From the NCBI RefSeq assembly GCF_910594005.1, contig NC_057835.1:51918001-51982000 (forward strand): a stretch of 64,000 bases of DNA. Direction: 5' to 3'. A model generated the notes under the pieces. The model made no database searches. It saw only the letters and a program-made list of their open reading frames with translations, and was not told the DNA's origin. Positions 46,228 to 57,084 of the stretch are shown here, piece by piece. Both the position numbers and the translations under genes were made by a program. The DNA comes from Cervus elaphus (Eukaryota; Chordata; Mammalia; Artiodactyla; Cervidae). Position 1 is the first letter of the stretch, and each line of letters opens with the position of its first letter.

Positions 46228-46609
46228 TGTTATTTACTTATTTAAAGTTAATTGGTTCATTAGCATTTAATAATTGAAAGCAGAGATTGTGGTTGTAATC
46301 ATCAAAGAAGTGAAAAGAGTGAATTCTGAAGATTGAAAATGGTGTTTCTAGTATTTAAGCAGACAATATTAGAAGTCTGGAAATGAAACTTAGTAATTAC
46401 CTGTGAATTAAAGAGTGTCACTAAAGACAATGGAGAAAAATGGTTTTAGAAATTAGAAGTGGTCGATAATACCAATTCCTACAAGGAGTTGTGATGACAG
46501 AGATCTCAAATTATCTGTTATTGGAAAAAATGTAAAAGACCCTATAGAACTTTCTATGAAGCAATTATCTTTTCTAGTTTCCAGATGCACTTTATCTATT
46601 AGTATCAGC
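46228..46609. other. Unassigned sequence
   Basis: No gene or repeat recognised. Confidence 0.5.
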
Positions 46610-46765
46610 GTTAGTATTATTTGCTGTTTATCCTTTAAGTCCCCCAATTAACTCCATGCATCAGGAAACTAAGGCTCAGAAAATTTATGAAAATTTCTCA
46701 CAGTTAGGCAGCTCTTAAGTGACAGAGTATCTAATATCTAATAGGTTGACTCCAGAACGTTTTTT
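46610..46765 (+). repeat. MIR SINE (ancient)
   Basis: Sense MIR landmarks: catcaggaaactaaggctca, gaaaatttatgaaaatttct and cacagttaggcagctcttaa. Approximate ends. Confidence 0.75.
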
Positions 46766-46909
46766 CTTTTATCTTCGAAGTCTAATTACCGTCTGTCACA
46801 AAATAAAGATATTACTTTACTATTGACTATATTTCCCACACTGACTCTTTCATAATGATGACTTGTTTATTTTTCTACTGAAAGTTTGCACCCCTTAACC
46901 TCCATCTGG

Positions 46910-47218
46910 ACTTCCCTGGTAGCTCAGCTGGGAATCCGCCTGCAATGTCGGAGACACTGGTTTGATTCCTGGATCAGGAAGATCCTCTGGAGAAGGGAAT
47001 AGGCTACCCACTCTAGTATTCTTGGGCTTCCCTGGTGGCTCAGCTGGTTAAAAAAAAAAAATGAACCTGCAATGTGGGAGACCTGGATTCAATTCCTGGG
47101 TTGGAAACATCCCCTGGAAAGGGGAATAGCTGCACATCCAGTATTCTGGCCTAGAGAATTCTGCGGACTGTAGAGTCCATGGGATCTCAGTGTGTAGGAC
47201 ATGACTGAGCGACTTTCA
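46910..47218 (+). mobile_element. Dimeric Bov-tA SINE (two tRNA heads)
   Basis: Head 1 gacttccctggtagctcagc; the first unit ends at ctagtattcttg and is followed at once by head 2 (ggcttccctggtggctcagc, about 47027). The junction is the same as in the dimers at 41933 and 39380. An A-tract (about 47050-47060) has grown in the second head. Confidence 0.92.
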
Positions 47219-47397
47219 TTTCTCTCATCTCCCCGCCCTCCTCCCCTCTGGCAACCCGTTTGTTCTGTATTTGTGATTCTGTTTTTGTTTTGTTATGCTT
47301 GTTTTATTTTTTTTAGATTCCACATACAAATGAAGCCATATGGTATTTATCTTTGTCTGACATTTAATTTAGCATAATAACCCTCTAGGTTCACTGG

Positions 47398-47516
47398 TCT
47401 CAAGACCTGCCTCTTGAGAAACCTGTATGCAGGTCAGGAAGCAACAGTTAGAACTGGACATGGAACAACAGACTGGTTCCAAATAGGAAAAGGAGTACGT
47501 CAAGGCTGTATACTGT
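47398..47516 (+). mobile_element. BovB internal fragment, ~115 bp, inside L1
   Basis: Only an internal RT piece (gacctgcctcttgagaaacc to gtcaaggctgtatactgtat). It starts at the same BovB position as the copy at 45505 and differs from it at about three places over the shared ~110 bp. It has neither the 3' end nor a clear target duplication. Confidence 0.92.
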
Positions 47517-47572
47517 ATATTTGAGATTTTATTTTTGCAAATGTGAATATTTCATTCTAGTTTTTGAGATAC

Positions 47573-47602
47573 ATACACACACACACACACACACATATAT
47601 AT
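47573..47602. repeat. (CA)n/(TA)n microsatellite
   Basis: CA repeat passing into TA repeat, at the left edge of a SINE. Confidence 0.93.
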
Positions 47603-47605
47603 GAA

Positions 47606-47797
47606 GGGGAAAGTCACTCAGTTGTGTCTGACTTTTTGGGACCTCATGGACTATACAGCCCATGGGATTCTCTAGGCAAGAACACTGGAGTGTGTAGCCT
47701 TTCCCTTCTCCAGGGGATCTTCCCAACCCCGGGATCGAACCCATGTCTCCTGCATTGTAGGCAGATTCTTTACCAGCTGAGCCACAAGGGAAGCCCT
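47606..47797 (-). mobile_element. Bov-tA SINE, antisense
   Basis: Tail gaaagtcactcagttgtgtc to head ccagctgagccacaagggaa. Sits between simple repeats within an L1. Confidence 0.94.
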
Positions 47798-47798
47798 T

Positions 47799-47873
47799 AT
47801 GTATAGATATATAGATATAGATATAGATATAGATATAGACACACAAACACACAGCACATGATATATATATATG
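47799..47873. repeat. (GATATA)n and CA/TA simple repeats
   Basis: Five or six GATATA units followed by CA-rich then TA-rich tracts. Confidence 0.92.
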
Positions 47874-47993
47874 GAGAAGGAAATGGCAACCCACTCCAGG
47901 ATTCCTACCTGGAGAATCCCATGGACAGAAGAGCCTAGTGGGCTACAGTCTCTGGGTTGCAAGAGTTGGACACGACTGAGTGAATAAGCAAAC
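47874..47993 (+). mobile_element. Bov-tA SINE, 5'-truncated
   Basis: Second half only (gagaaggaaatggcaaccca to ggacacgactgagtgaataa). It faces away from the SINE at 47606-47797 across the GATATA tract. Confidence 0.9.
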
Positions 47994-48310
47994 ACACACA
48001 CCACATATTCTTTACCCAATCATCTACGGGTGGGTTCTTACATTTCTTTAGTATTTTGGCTATTGCAGATAACACTGCAATGAACATAGGGTTACATATA
48101 TCATTTCAAATTAGTGTTTTCGTTTTCTTAGAATGAATATCCAGGAATAGAATCGGTGAATTGTATGGCAGTTTTACTTTTAAATTTTGAATAACTCTTT
48201 ACTGTTTTCTATAGTGGTTGTACCAATTAACTTTCCAACCAACAATGGATGAGGATTTCCCTTTCTCCACAACCTTGCCAACACTTGATAACATGTGGCT
48301 TGAACTGCTA

Positions 48311-48569
48311 TCTCTCCAGGGAATATCTCAGAGCCTGTGTAATTCCCCTCCTCCTCTGTGTTCTCTCCTAGGAGTATAGGTCCCTACTTGATCCCTTGTC
48401 TTCCCTTCCTATCTGATTCTATGTGTGTCTTTCTTTATAGCCTTGATTGAGAAGAGTCTGCCAATCTCCAGTTTGTTTTCAGTCAGAATTGGTCCACACA
48501 TAGATGTATTTTTTATGTGTTCATGGGGGCAAGTGACATCAACATCCTCCTACTTTGCCATTTTGATCA
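48311..48569. other. Unassigned block between L1 pieces
   Basis: Its neighbours are both antisense L1, but from parts of ORF2 about 2 kb apart. This 260-bp block (with catcctcctactttgccatt) replaces the missing part. I recognise it only vaguely as L1-associated and do not assign it. Confidence 0.4.
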
Positions 48570-49180
48570 CCTCTCTGGGAGATTTTATTATTGCTGATTC
48601 TATTTTTATTACTGGTTATGTGTCTGTTCAAACTTGAGAGATTGTATGTTTCTAGGAATTTGTCCATTTCTTATAGGTTGTTCATTTATTGGTGTACAGT
48701 TGTTCATAGTAATCGCTTATGATCCTTTGTACTTCTGTGGTGTTGATTGTAATTTCTTTTTCATTTCTGATTTTATTTGTTTGGGCTCTCTTTTATGAGT
48801 CTGGTTAAAGTGTCATCAATTTTGTTCATTTTTTTAAGAAACCAACTCTTACTGTTCTTTTCTATTTTTTGGCTCTATTTTAGGTTTTTTTGTTCTGATC
48901 TTTGGGTTTTGTTAGTTCTTTTCCTAGCTTTTTTAGGTGTAAGGATAGGTTGTTTATTTGAGATTTTTCTACATTTCTGAGATAGGCTTGTATCACTATA
49001 AATTTCCCTTTTAGAACTGCTTTGCTGCATGTCCTAGATTTTGAATTACTGTGTTCTCATTTCCATTGCCTCCAGATTTTTTTTTTTTAATTTTTTATTT
49101 TTTTTCAGATTTTTTAAAAATTGGTATTTATTCTTTGATTTCTTCAGTGGCTCACTGGGTCATTCCAGAACCTATCTTCT
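48570..49180 (-). mobile_element. L1 ORF2, endonuclease-RT linker region, antisense
   Basis: Landmarks gaatttgtccatttcttata, gtggtgttgattgtaatttc, gggctctcttttatgagtct, tgagataggcttgtatcact and ttttagaactgctttgctgc. These lie well upstream in ORF2 of the piece ending at 48310, so this is either a deleted continuation of that L1 or another copy. Confidence 0.82.
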
Positions 49181-49737
49181 TAAACTCTTTCTTTGAATTA
49201 ATTTATAACCTAAATGAGATCAGATTCAGTGGATATGTAGTGTAGTAGGTAAAACTTGCATTAAGAAATTAAAAAATGAGTGAGACATCTACCCATTTAT
49301 TCATTCACATATTCACTGTATATTTATATTATGTATTCAATATTTACTCTATATATTCAATATTGTCTAAAGATTTGGTATTTTGTTAAGCACTGGAAAT
49401 ACCAAAAAAAAAAAAAAAAGAAGAAGAAGTTGAGGTCTTTACACTAGATTTCATTATGTTTTGAAGTGACTTTGCATTTTAAAATTTGCTCTAAAATAGA
49501 AATATCACTTAGATAGCAGTTAGAATAGAACATATATTTTGTAAGGTAATAAATCAAACATTATCACACACTGAAACAAACAAACAAAAAGACCTTGAGA
49601 GGAAGATATAGAAACAAAGATAATGATGAGGGTGTGATCTATGGAACAAGTGTGCTGAGGAGATGTGAAATATGGCTACAATTATGAAAGCAGCAGTTCC
49701 TGAAAATTGTTGAGATGATACCCATGTAACCCATTTA
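49181..49737. other. Unassigned sequence
   Basis: AT-rich. An A-tract followed by aagaagaag lies at about 49404-49428. No gene recognised. Confidence 0.5.
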
Positions 49738-50046
49738 TTACAGCCTTAAGGTTTGTTCCCACAGCCCAAGTCATATGTTGAAGCCCTGATCCCCAATGTT
49801 ATGGTTTTAGAGGTAGAGATCTTAGGAGGTATTTAGGCTCAGATGAGGTCATAAGGATTTGGCTCCCATGAGGGGATAAATGTCATTGTAAGCAGAGGAT
49901 GAGGAACTAGAGATCTGTGCTCTCTCTTCTCTTCCTCCCTTGCCACATTTAAGGACATAGCAAACAGGCAACTCTTCTCAAGCCAGGAAGAGATCTCTTA
50001 AGCAATGAGTCTATGGTATTCTTTTAGAGTAACCTGAACTAAGACA
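49738..50046 (+). mobile_element. MaLR-type solo LTR (MLT1/MST-like), sense
   Basis: Sense landmarks: aagtcatatgttgaagccct, gatccccaatgttatggttt, ggctcagatgaggtcataag, tgccacatttaaggacatag, caagccaggaagagatctct and agtaacctgaactaagacac. Non-coding LTR with no internal retroviral sequence. Confidence 0.8.
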
Positions 50047-52195
50047 CCTTCCTTCATTGATTTCATTTTAAATTAATAAGAATAATAAAAGAATTCAGAC
50101 TTATAAGCAAACACAAAAGTGTGGTTCATTTGGAAAAGATTATCTCAGCAAGAATTTTGAGAGTTTCAATATGTGAAATATATATCTGCATTTTCTCACA
50201 TGCATATTTTGTCCAAGGATATCAAAATTAAGCTTTATTGAAAACAACAGAAATGCAAAATTTGAAAAACCTTAGAAAATATTTTTCACCCCTCAGGAAA
50301 CCTCGTTAGTACACTCAGAACATCCAGGATAATTGGCATTTCTAGAAAGGGAGAGTCTCCAATAATTCTGTATACTTTTTGTCTCTAAGTCAGAAAATTG
50401 TTGATTTTTTTGCAACCTAAATCCTTCCTTTTACAAATTAAGCCCATTGGGTACTCTTTTTCGATCTGGTTTTCAGGTTATTGAACTTAAATAAAGGTTT
50501 AAAATACACTGTTGTTATTAATATATTTAATACATTCAATGTAAATATAATTTTGGTTTTCATATACTAAAAATACAGTTAAATGCAGAAAAGTAGGAAT
50601 TTGCTTTTTAGGATTACAGAGAATAGCCAAATTAAGAATAAATAAAATTAAGTTGTATTGTTTACTATGAAACCTCAGGAGAAATATTTATAATAAATCA
50701 GAAAAAATTGAAAAAGCATTGTTAGTGAATGAAACTAAGTATTCATCATTTTCATTTATCTATTTATATGCCAACAGCATTACTGGTTGTTTATCTAATA
50801 AACCAATTATATTATTGTTATTTTTTTTTACTGTGTCAACTGGTTAGTCCCCATCTTCCCAAAAATAAATCCACCAGAATTTACCTGTGATTCAAGCAAA
50901 ACTGAGGTTATTAAAACTACTACAGCAAGGAATAACAGCAGCTTGATAAAGTCTGAGTAATATGTTAGGTAAAAAAGGAAAACTAGTATTATATTTTTTG
51001 GCTTTGGAATCTGATAGTAAATACTTTAAGACATATTAAATACAGGGAACTGATTAGAGTTGGGTAAATTTCATGCCATAAGACATGAGTATTGCAAGGA
51101 TCTTGAAACAAATTTTGATAAGTAGAACATTTGTTTGAAAAGCAAGCTTTATGGCCAAGTTGCCAATCTAATGTCTTGAAAATAAACTGTCTTCCCAAAT
51201 GAGGAAACTATTTGCCCCCAAAATAGTTTTATAGAGACTCCTGAAGTAAATACTTAAGTTATTTATTCCAGGCTTACCATCTTGGGCAAGAATTTTTTAA
51301 TAGCAAATATTTAACAAATGTTGAAACCTGGTTTCAACTTTCAGTCTTCATAGTTAAGATGAATGAAGTAAGCACAATTCTCAAGTGCTCATTTCAAACA
51401 TTTAATCAGGTGAAATTTCCCAAATCCTGAACAGGCTGGGTTTTCCTTGGAAAAACTTGTTGAGAATCCAGGCTTTTCCTTCACTTGTTACTGAGTAGTG
51501 AGTGAGGCATTTTGTGTTGTTGCTAGATTGTCTAATCTGTTGGCTTAAGGTTTTAGGACTTACAGATAAAACAAGTAATGGCAACTTGTTTATTGTAGCA
51601 GTTTGGTTATGTACAATTGCCATATTTGAAATGTAAGAACCCAATTGACTTTTCACAATACATTTGAAATAGAAAGCTGAATTTTACAAGGAAAGATCAT
51701 GGTTTCTAAATCATGTCAGCTCAGTGAATATCTGGACTATACTTAGTCAAAACTTGAAATTTACATCCATTGATTATCTTTTTAAGGTTGCTTGAGGAAG
51801 CAAGAAATTCATCTACTTTATGCCATAAGATTTTTTTGTTATTATATAAATTTTTGTTCAAATTATTGTTCTTCATTTGAATACACAGGATGAGTTTCAG
51901 ATCCTGGGGGGTTCACTGGCTTTCAATATTAAGCCTAGCTCTCTTCCCTATCCATCCTCAGCATGTGGCCCACCCTTATTTGCAGATTTGAGATATTAAA
52001 ATCCAGCTATTGTGCTGGAGTACCATTTTTTACCCCTTCACAGGATCAAAGAAGGAAAGCACATAACGTTAAAGTTTACTTGTGTTTTACTTACTTATGT
52101 GACACTGAGTTCAGTGTGCAAAGCCCAATTGTTGATGAGATAAAATAAAGCCTGCTTTTGGTTGAATTCTTGGAAACTAAATTAAAAGATTGTTT
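50047..52195. other. Unassigned AT-rich sequence
   Basis: 2.1 kb with no SINE, LINE or gene that I recognise, the largest stretch free of recent insertions in the second half. Confidence 0.5.
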
Positions 52196-52882
52196 TTAAC
52201 ACATTAAAAGAATCATACAGCATGATCAAGTGGGGTTTATCCCAGAGATGCAAGTATTCTTCAACATATGCAAATCAGTCAATGTAATACAGCATATAAA
52301 TCAATTGAAAGATAAAAAAATGATAATCTTAATAGATGCAGGAAAATTTAACACCAATTTATGATAAACACTCTCCAGAAAATGAGCATAGAAGAAACCT
52401 ATCTCAACATAATGAAGGCCATATGTGACAAACCCACAGCAAACATTATTCTCAATGGTGAAAAACTGAAAGCATATCCTCTAAGATCAGGAACAAGACA
52501 AGGGTGCCCATTCTCCTCCTATCATTTAATATAGTTTTGGAAGTCCTAGCCACAACAATGGGAGGAGTAAAAGAAAAGTAATGCAAATTGGAAAAAAAGA
52601 TGTAAAACTCTCACTGTTTTCAGACAACATGATACTATACATAAAAAACACTAAAGGTGCCATCAGAAAATTACTTGAGCTAATCAATGAATTTAGTAAA
52701 GTTGCAGGGTACTAACTTAATACACAGAAATACATTGCATTCCTATACACTAACAACAAAAAAATCCGAAAGAGAAATTAAGGAAACAATCTCATTCGCC
52801 ATGGCAACAAAAATAATAAAATACCTAGGAATAAACCTACCTCAAAAGACCTGTACACAGAAAAGCTATAAGACACTGATGG

Positions 52883-52900
52883 AAAAAAAAAAAAAAAAAA
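52883..52900. repeat. Poly-A tract within L1 ORF2
   Basis: About 18 A inside the ORF2 reading frame, where a short Lys-rich stretch is usual. A mutational hotspot. Confidence 0.85.
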
Positions 52901-54011
52901 GACAATACAAACAGATGGAGAGATATATCATGTTCTTGGATTGGAAGAATCAGTACTGTTAAAATGACTATACAACCCAAAGCAACCTATAGAGTCAATG
53001 CAATCCCTATCAAATTGCCAATGATGTCTTTTCCCAGAACTAGAACAAAAATATTCACAATTTGTATGGAAACACAAAAGACCCTGAATAACCTAACCAA
53101 AGCAATCCTGAGAAAAAAGAATGGAGCTGGTGGAACCAACTTCCCTGACTTCAGACTATACTACAAAGCTCCAGGAAACAAGACAGTGTGGTACTGGCAC
53201 AAAAACTGAAATACAGATCAATGTAACAAGATAGAAATCCTGGAGATACACCCATGCGCTTACGGGCACCTTATCTTTGACAAAGGAGGCAAGAGTATAC
53301 AATGGAGGAAAACCAGCTCTTCAATAAGCGGTGCTGGGAAAACTGGAGAGCTACGCATCAAATAGTGAAGTTAGAACACTTCCTAATACCAAGCACAAAA
53401 ATAAACTCAAAGTGGATTAAAGACTTAAATGTAAGGCCATAAACTATAAAGCTCTTAGAGGAAAACATAGGTAGTATACTCCTTGACATAATTCATAGCA
53501 TAATAAAAATTTAAACACATAAATTCTATGACCCAGCTCCTAGAGTAATGGAAATAAGATAAAAATAAACAAGTGGGATCTAATTATATCTAAAAGCTTT
53601 TGCACAGCAAAGGGAACTATGAACAAGATGAAAAGACAATCCTCAGAATGGGAAAAAAAAATTCTTGCAACTGAAACAACTGACAAAGGATTAATCTCCA
53701 AAACATTCAAGCAGTTCATGCAACTCAATATCAGAAAAGCAAACAACCCAATCAAAAAATGGGCAGAAAACCTTAACAGACATTTCTCCAAAGAAGATAT
53801 ACAGATGGCCAGCAAACACGATGAAAAGATGCTCATCACTGACCATTATTCGAGAAATGCAAATCAAAACTATAATGAGTATCACCTCACGCTGGTCAGA
53901 ATGACTATCATCAAAAATTCTACAAACAATAAATGCTGGAGAGGGTGTGGAGAAGAGGGAACCCTCTTGTACTGTTGGTGGGAATGTAAATCGATACAGC
54001 CATGAGGGAGA

Positions 54012-54236
54012 AGAGTGTGTGTTGTGCTGTGCTTAGTCACTCGATTATGTCTGACTTTTTGCAACACTATGGACCGTAGCCAGCCAGGCTCCTCTGTCCA
54101 TGGGAATTCCCCAGGCAAGAATACTGGAGTGGGTTGCCATGCCTTTCTCCAGGGGAATCTTTCCAACCCAGAGATCGAACCCAGGTCTCCAGCACTGCAG
54201 GTGGATTCTTTACCATCTGAGCTCCTGGGGATTCCT
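54012..54236 (-). mobile_element. Bov-tA SINE, antisense, full length
   Basis: Tail gtgtgtgttgtgctgtgctt to head ccatctgagctcctggggat. Inserted in L1 ORF2 C-terminus between gagggagaagag and ttccttaaaaaactagga. Confidence 0.94.
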
Positions 54237-54922
54237 TAAAAAACTAGGAATAAAACTACTATATCACCCAGAAGTCCCACTACTGAGCGTATACTCTGAG
54301 TAAACCATAATTGAAAAGGACACATGTACACCCATGTTCATTGCAGCAGTATTTACAATAGCTAGATCATGGAAGTAATCTAGATGTCCACTGATAGATG
54401 AATGAATAAAGAAGTTGTACATATATGCGATGAAATATTACTCAGCCATAAAAAACAATGTATTTAATTCTAGTGAGGTGGATGAACCTAGAGCCTGTTA
54501 AACAGAGTGAAGTAAGTCAAAAGAGAAAAACAAATATTAATACATATGTCTATATGGAACCTAGTAATATGGTACTGATGAATCTATTTGCAGAGCAGGA
54601 ATGGACATGCAGACTTCAAGAACAGACTTGTGGACACTGCAGAGGGAGAGAGTGGGACAGATTGGATTGAGAAAGTAGCATTGAAACATACATATTACCA
54701 TGTGTAAAATAGACAGTCAATGGAAGATGCCCCTGTGATAACACAGAGAACTCAGCATAGTACTCTGTGAAAACCTAGAGGGGTGGGATGGGGTAGGGGA
54801 TAGGAGACCAGTTTCAAGAGGGAGCAGAATATGTATGCTTATGGCTAATTCATGCTGTTGTATAGCAGAAGCCAACACAATATTGTAGAGCAATTATCCT
54901 CCAATTAAAAATAAACTTTAAA

Positions 54923-55577
54923 AAAGACAAGAATAAAAAACAAAGAAAATAAAAAATTGTTGTTGAAATAATGCAGCTTATTTTTTGAAAAATAAGTTGG
55001 AATTTGTGAAGCTGATGAAAAAAAAAATTTTTTTAAAGGCAATGGACAACATAGAGGGTGGCTCAGACTATAGAAAAAAAGCATATCTAATGCCTCTTTC
55101 ATCATCTCTCTCCTAACAGACAACAGTGAAGTTATGCAGGGCTTACACTCCCTTAGATCCACTGAAGCCTCTGGGCATACTGAATAAGTGCTTGGCTCTG
55201 TGTCCATCCTGGTATGGGGTATAGGGTCATCCATGGGGATAAGCAACATAGTCAGTCTATCCGTAGTTTACATTTGCTGCTATTAATATAATTTAACGCT
55301 CTCAGCTTCCTCTGGGAATATAAAACACATTCAGCTGAAAGTCGATTCCTAGTTTGTTTTCTGTCTTGTACGTTATTCCAATGAATGGTTCTACTAAACT
55401 CACTAGATAACTTTACATGATATGTTATATAATTAATATCAATATAAATTAAATAATAAAAAGTCAGTTATATAAAATTCTCAAGTTAATAGGATAGGAA
55501 ACACTTGATCACTGCAAATATCCTTCCATTGCCAAATTCTGTATCCCCTCAGAACTGATACAATTAACCTCTCTGAA
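54923..55577. other. Unassigned sequence
   Basis: No gene or repeat recognised. A 114-codon frame (54905-55249, minus) has no visible domain. Confidence 0.5.
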
Positions 55578-55586
55578 CATCACACA

Positions 55587-55806
55587 GGTTCTTCTCTGGT
55601 GGCTCAACTGGTTAAGAATCTGCCTGCAACGCAGAAGACCTGGGTTTGACCCCTGGGTCGGGAAGTTCCCTGGGAGGAAGGCATGGCTACCCACTCCAGT
55701 ATTCTTGTCTGGAGAATCCCCATGAACAGAGGAGTCTGGCAGGCTACAAAGTCCATGGGGTCCCAACATCAGACACAACTAAGCAACTAAGCACAGCAGA
55801 GTGCAT
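55587..55806 (+). mobile_element. Bov-tA SINE, full length
   Basis: Head ggttcttctctggtggctca to tail aactaagcaactaagcacag. Flanked by a 9-bp perfect duplication, catcacaca (55578-55586 and 55807-55815). Confidence 0.95.
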
Positions 55807-55815
55807 CATCACACA

Positions 55816-57084
55816 AAGAATTTAATTTTCAAAAATAAAATCACTATCTGCATTTCCTTACTTCCTTCTTTTTTTTTCTCTTCCAGCCAAAGGTAATTTA
55901 TTCAGGAGTGTTTTTTTCAGAATAGATTTCTCCATCACCAGAGGAGTTTGCAGTGTTTGTCCTAGAACCATGCTCCAGTGATTTCTAATGGGAGTGTCCC
56001 TATCTCATGTGTTCTTTATGTAAAATGTTTCAGAACACAAAGAACACACAAAATAATATACATAACAATTTTCACCAAATTCAAAAAACAGAAGCAAGTT
56101 CTCAAACCAAACATAGGAACTACACAGTTATTTAATCAATTGTCTTTTACAACTGTATTTCACTAACAAAAGAGTTGCTCTCAAAATTAAAGGCATTAAT
56201 TATATTCTAGCCCAAATTGCTGTTAAAAGATTGGGGTAAACATCTATATGGAGAAAAAAGGAATAAAATCTATAAGATATATAATGAGACAGAGAGAACA
56301 GAAGAACAAAATTAAAATATTCCAGCCTGAGTCTACTCTGTGTATATTTAAATCTCATTAGGGAGAAATTCCCCATCAAGAGGGTAATTATCTCACTAAA
56401 ATTGCCATACCTTGGGCAACAAAAAAACCCACACACAATTTAACTGTTCTCCTTAGAGGCAAATAAGAAACAGTCTTACCTTGTAATTTTTTTTTCTAAT
56501 TATAAACTTGCAACTAGTGGATAAATAATATGTTCAGGAGACCTAATGCATGGCATTATGATTACAGTCAACAATACATTATTACAAGAATACTTTGTTT
56601 TTGCAGATATTGTGGTTTCTTTCTTTCTTTTTTTTACAAAGTCAAGGTTTGTGTCAACTTTGCCTGGAGCAAGTCTATCGATGCCATCTTTCTAACAGCA
56701 TTTGCTCACTTGGTGTCTCTGTGTTACAATTTGGTAAGTCTCCTGCTATTTCAGATATTTTCATCATTGTTATATTTATGATGACCTAGGATCAGTGATA
56801 TTTGATGTTCCTATCATAATTGTTTTGGGGCATCATGAACCATGCCCGTATTAGACAGTGAACTTAATACTTGTGTTCTGACTGTAGTCCCCCTGCCTTT
56901 CTCCCTCTCCTCTGGCCTCCCTATTCCCTGAAACAAAGCAATATTGAAATTAGACCAGTTAAAAACCTTATAATGGTCTCTAAATATTCAAGTGAAAGGA
57001 AAAGTACCATGTCTCTCATTATAAAAAGTACTATGCCTCTCATTTCAAAAGCCGGAAATGATTAAGCGTAGTGAGGCTGCATGT
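55816..57084. other. Unassigned sequence
   Basis: No gene or repeat recognised in 1.3 kb. Confidence 0.5.

Larger units (their letters stand above)
47225..48310 (-). mobile_element. L1 (old), antisense 3' UTR and ORF2 end, fragmented
   Basis: L1 landmarks appear in order around later insertions: gattccacatacaaatgaag, gcataataaccctctaggtt, tgcaaatgtgaatatttcat, ttggctattgcagataacac, tgaatatccaggaatagaat and ccacaaccttgccaacactt. It is interrupted by a BovB piece (47398-47516), two SINEs and simple repeats that occupy the usual TA/CA-rich position. Confidence 0.85.
52196..54922 (+). mobile_element. L1 (ruminant), RT to 3' end
   Basis: Sense L1 from ORF2 RT (catgatcaagtggggtttat, gaacaagacaagggtgccca) to the 3' UTR end (acacaatattgtagagcaat, tcctccaattaaaaataaac). 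RT motif C reads FSDNM at about 52615-52632, where L1 normally has FADDM, so a catalytic Asp is lost. There is a poly-A expansion at about 52883-52900 and many stops. Open pieces are 52687-52962, 52964-53209 and 53619-54005, the last with the zinc-knuckle-side C-terminus (CGEEGTLLYCWWECKSIQP). A Bov-tA is nested at 54012-54236. Confidence 0.93.

Noticed and set aside
1581..48000. CRISPR-like arrays from regularly spaced repeats
   Set aside because: All short repeats are microsatellites, minisatellites or interspersed SINEs. There are no constant repeats with unique spacers, and the genome is a mammal's.
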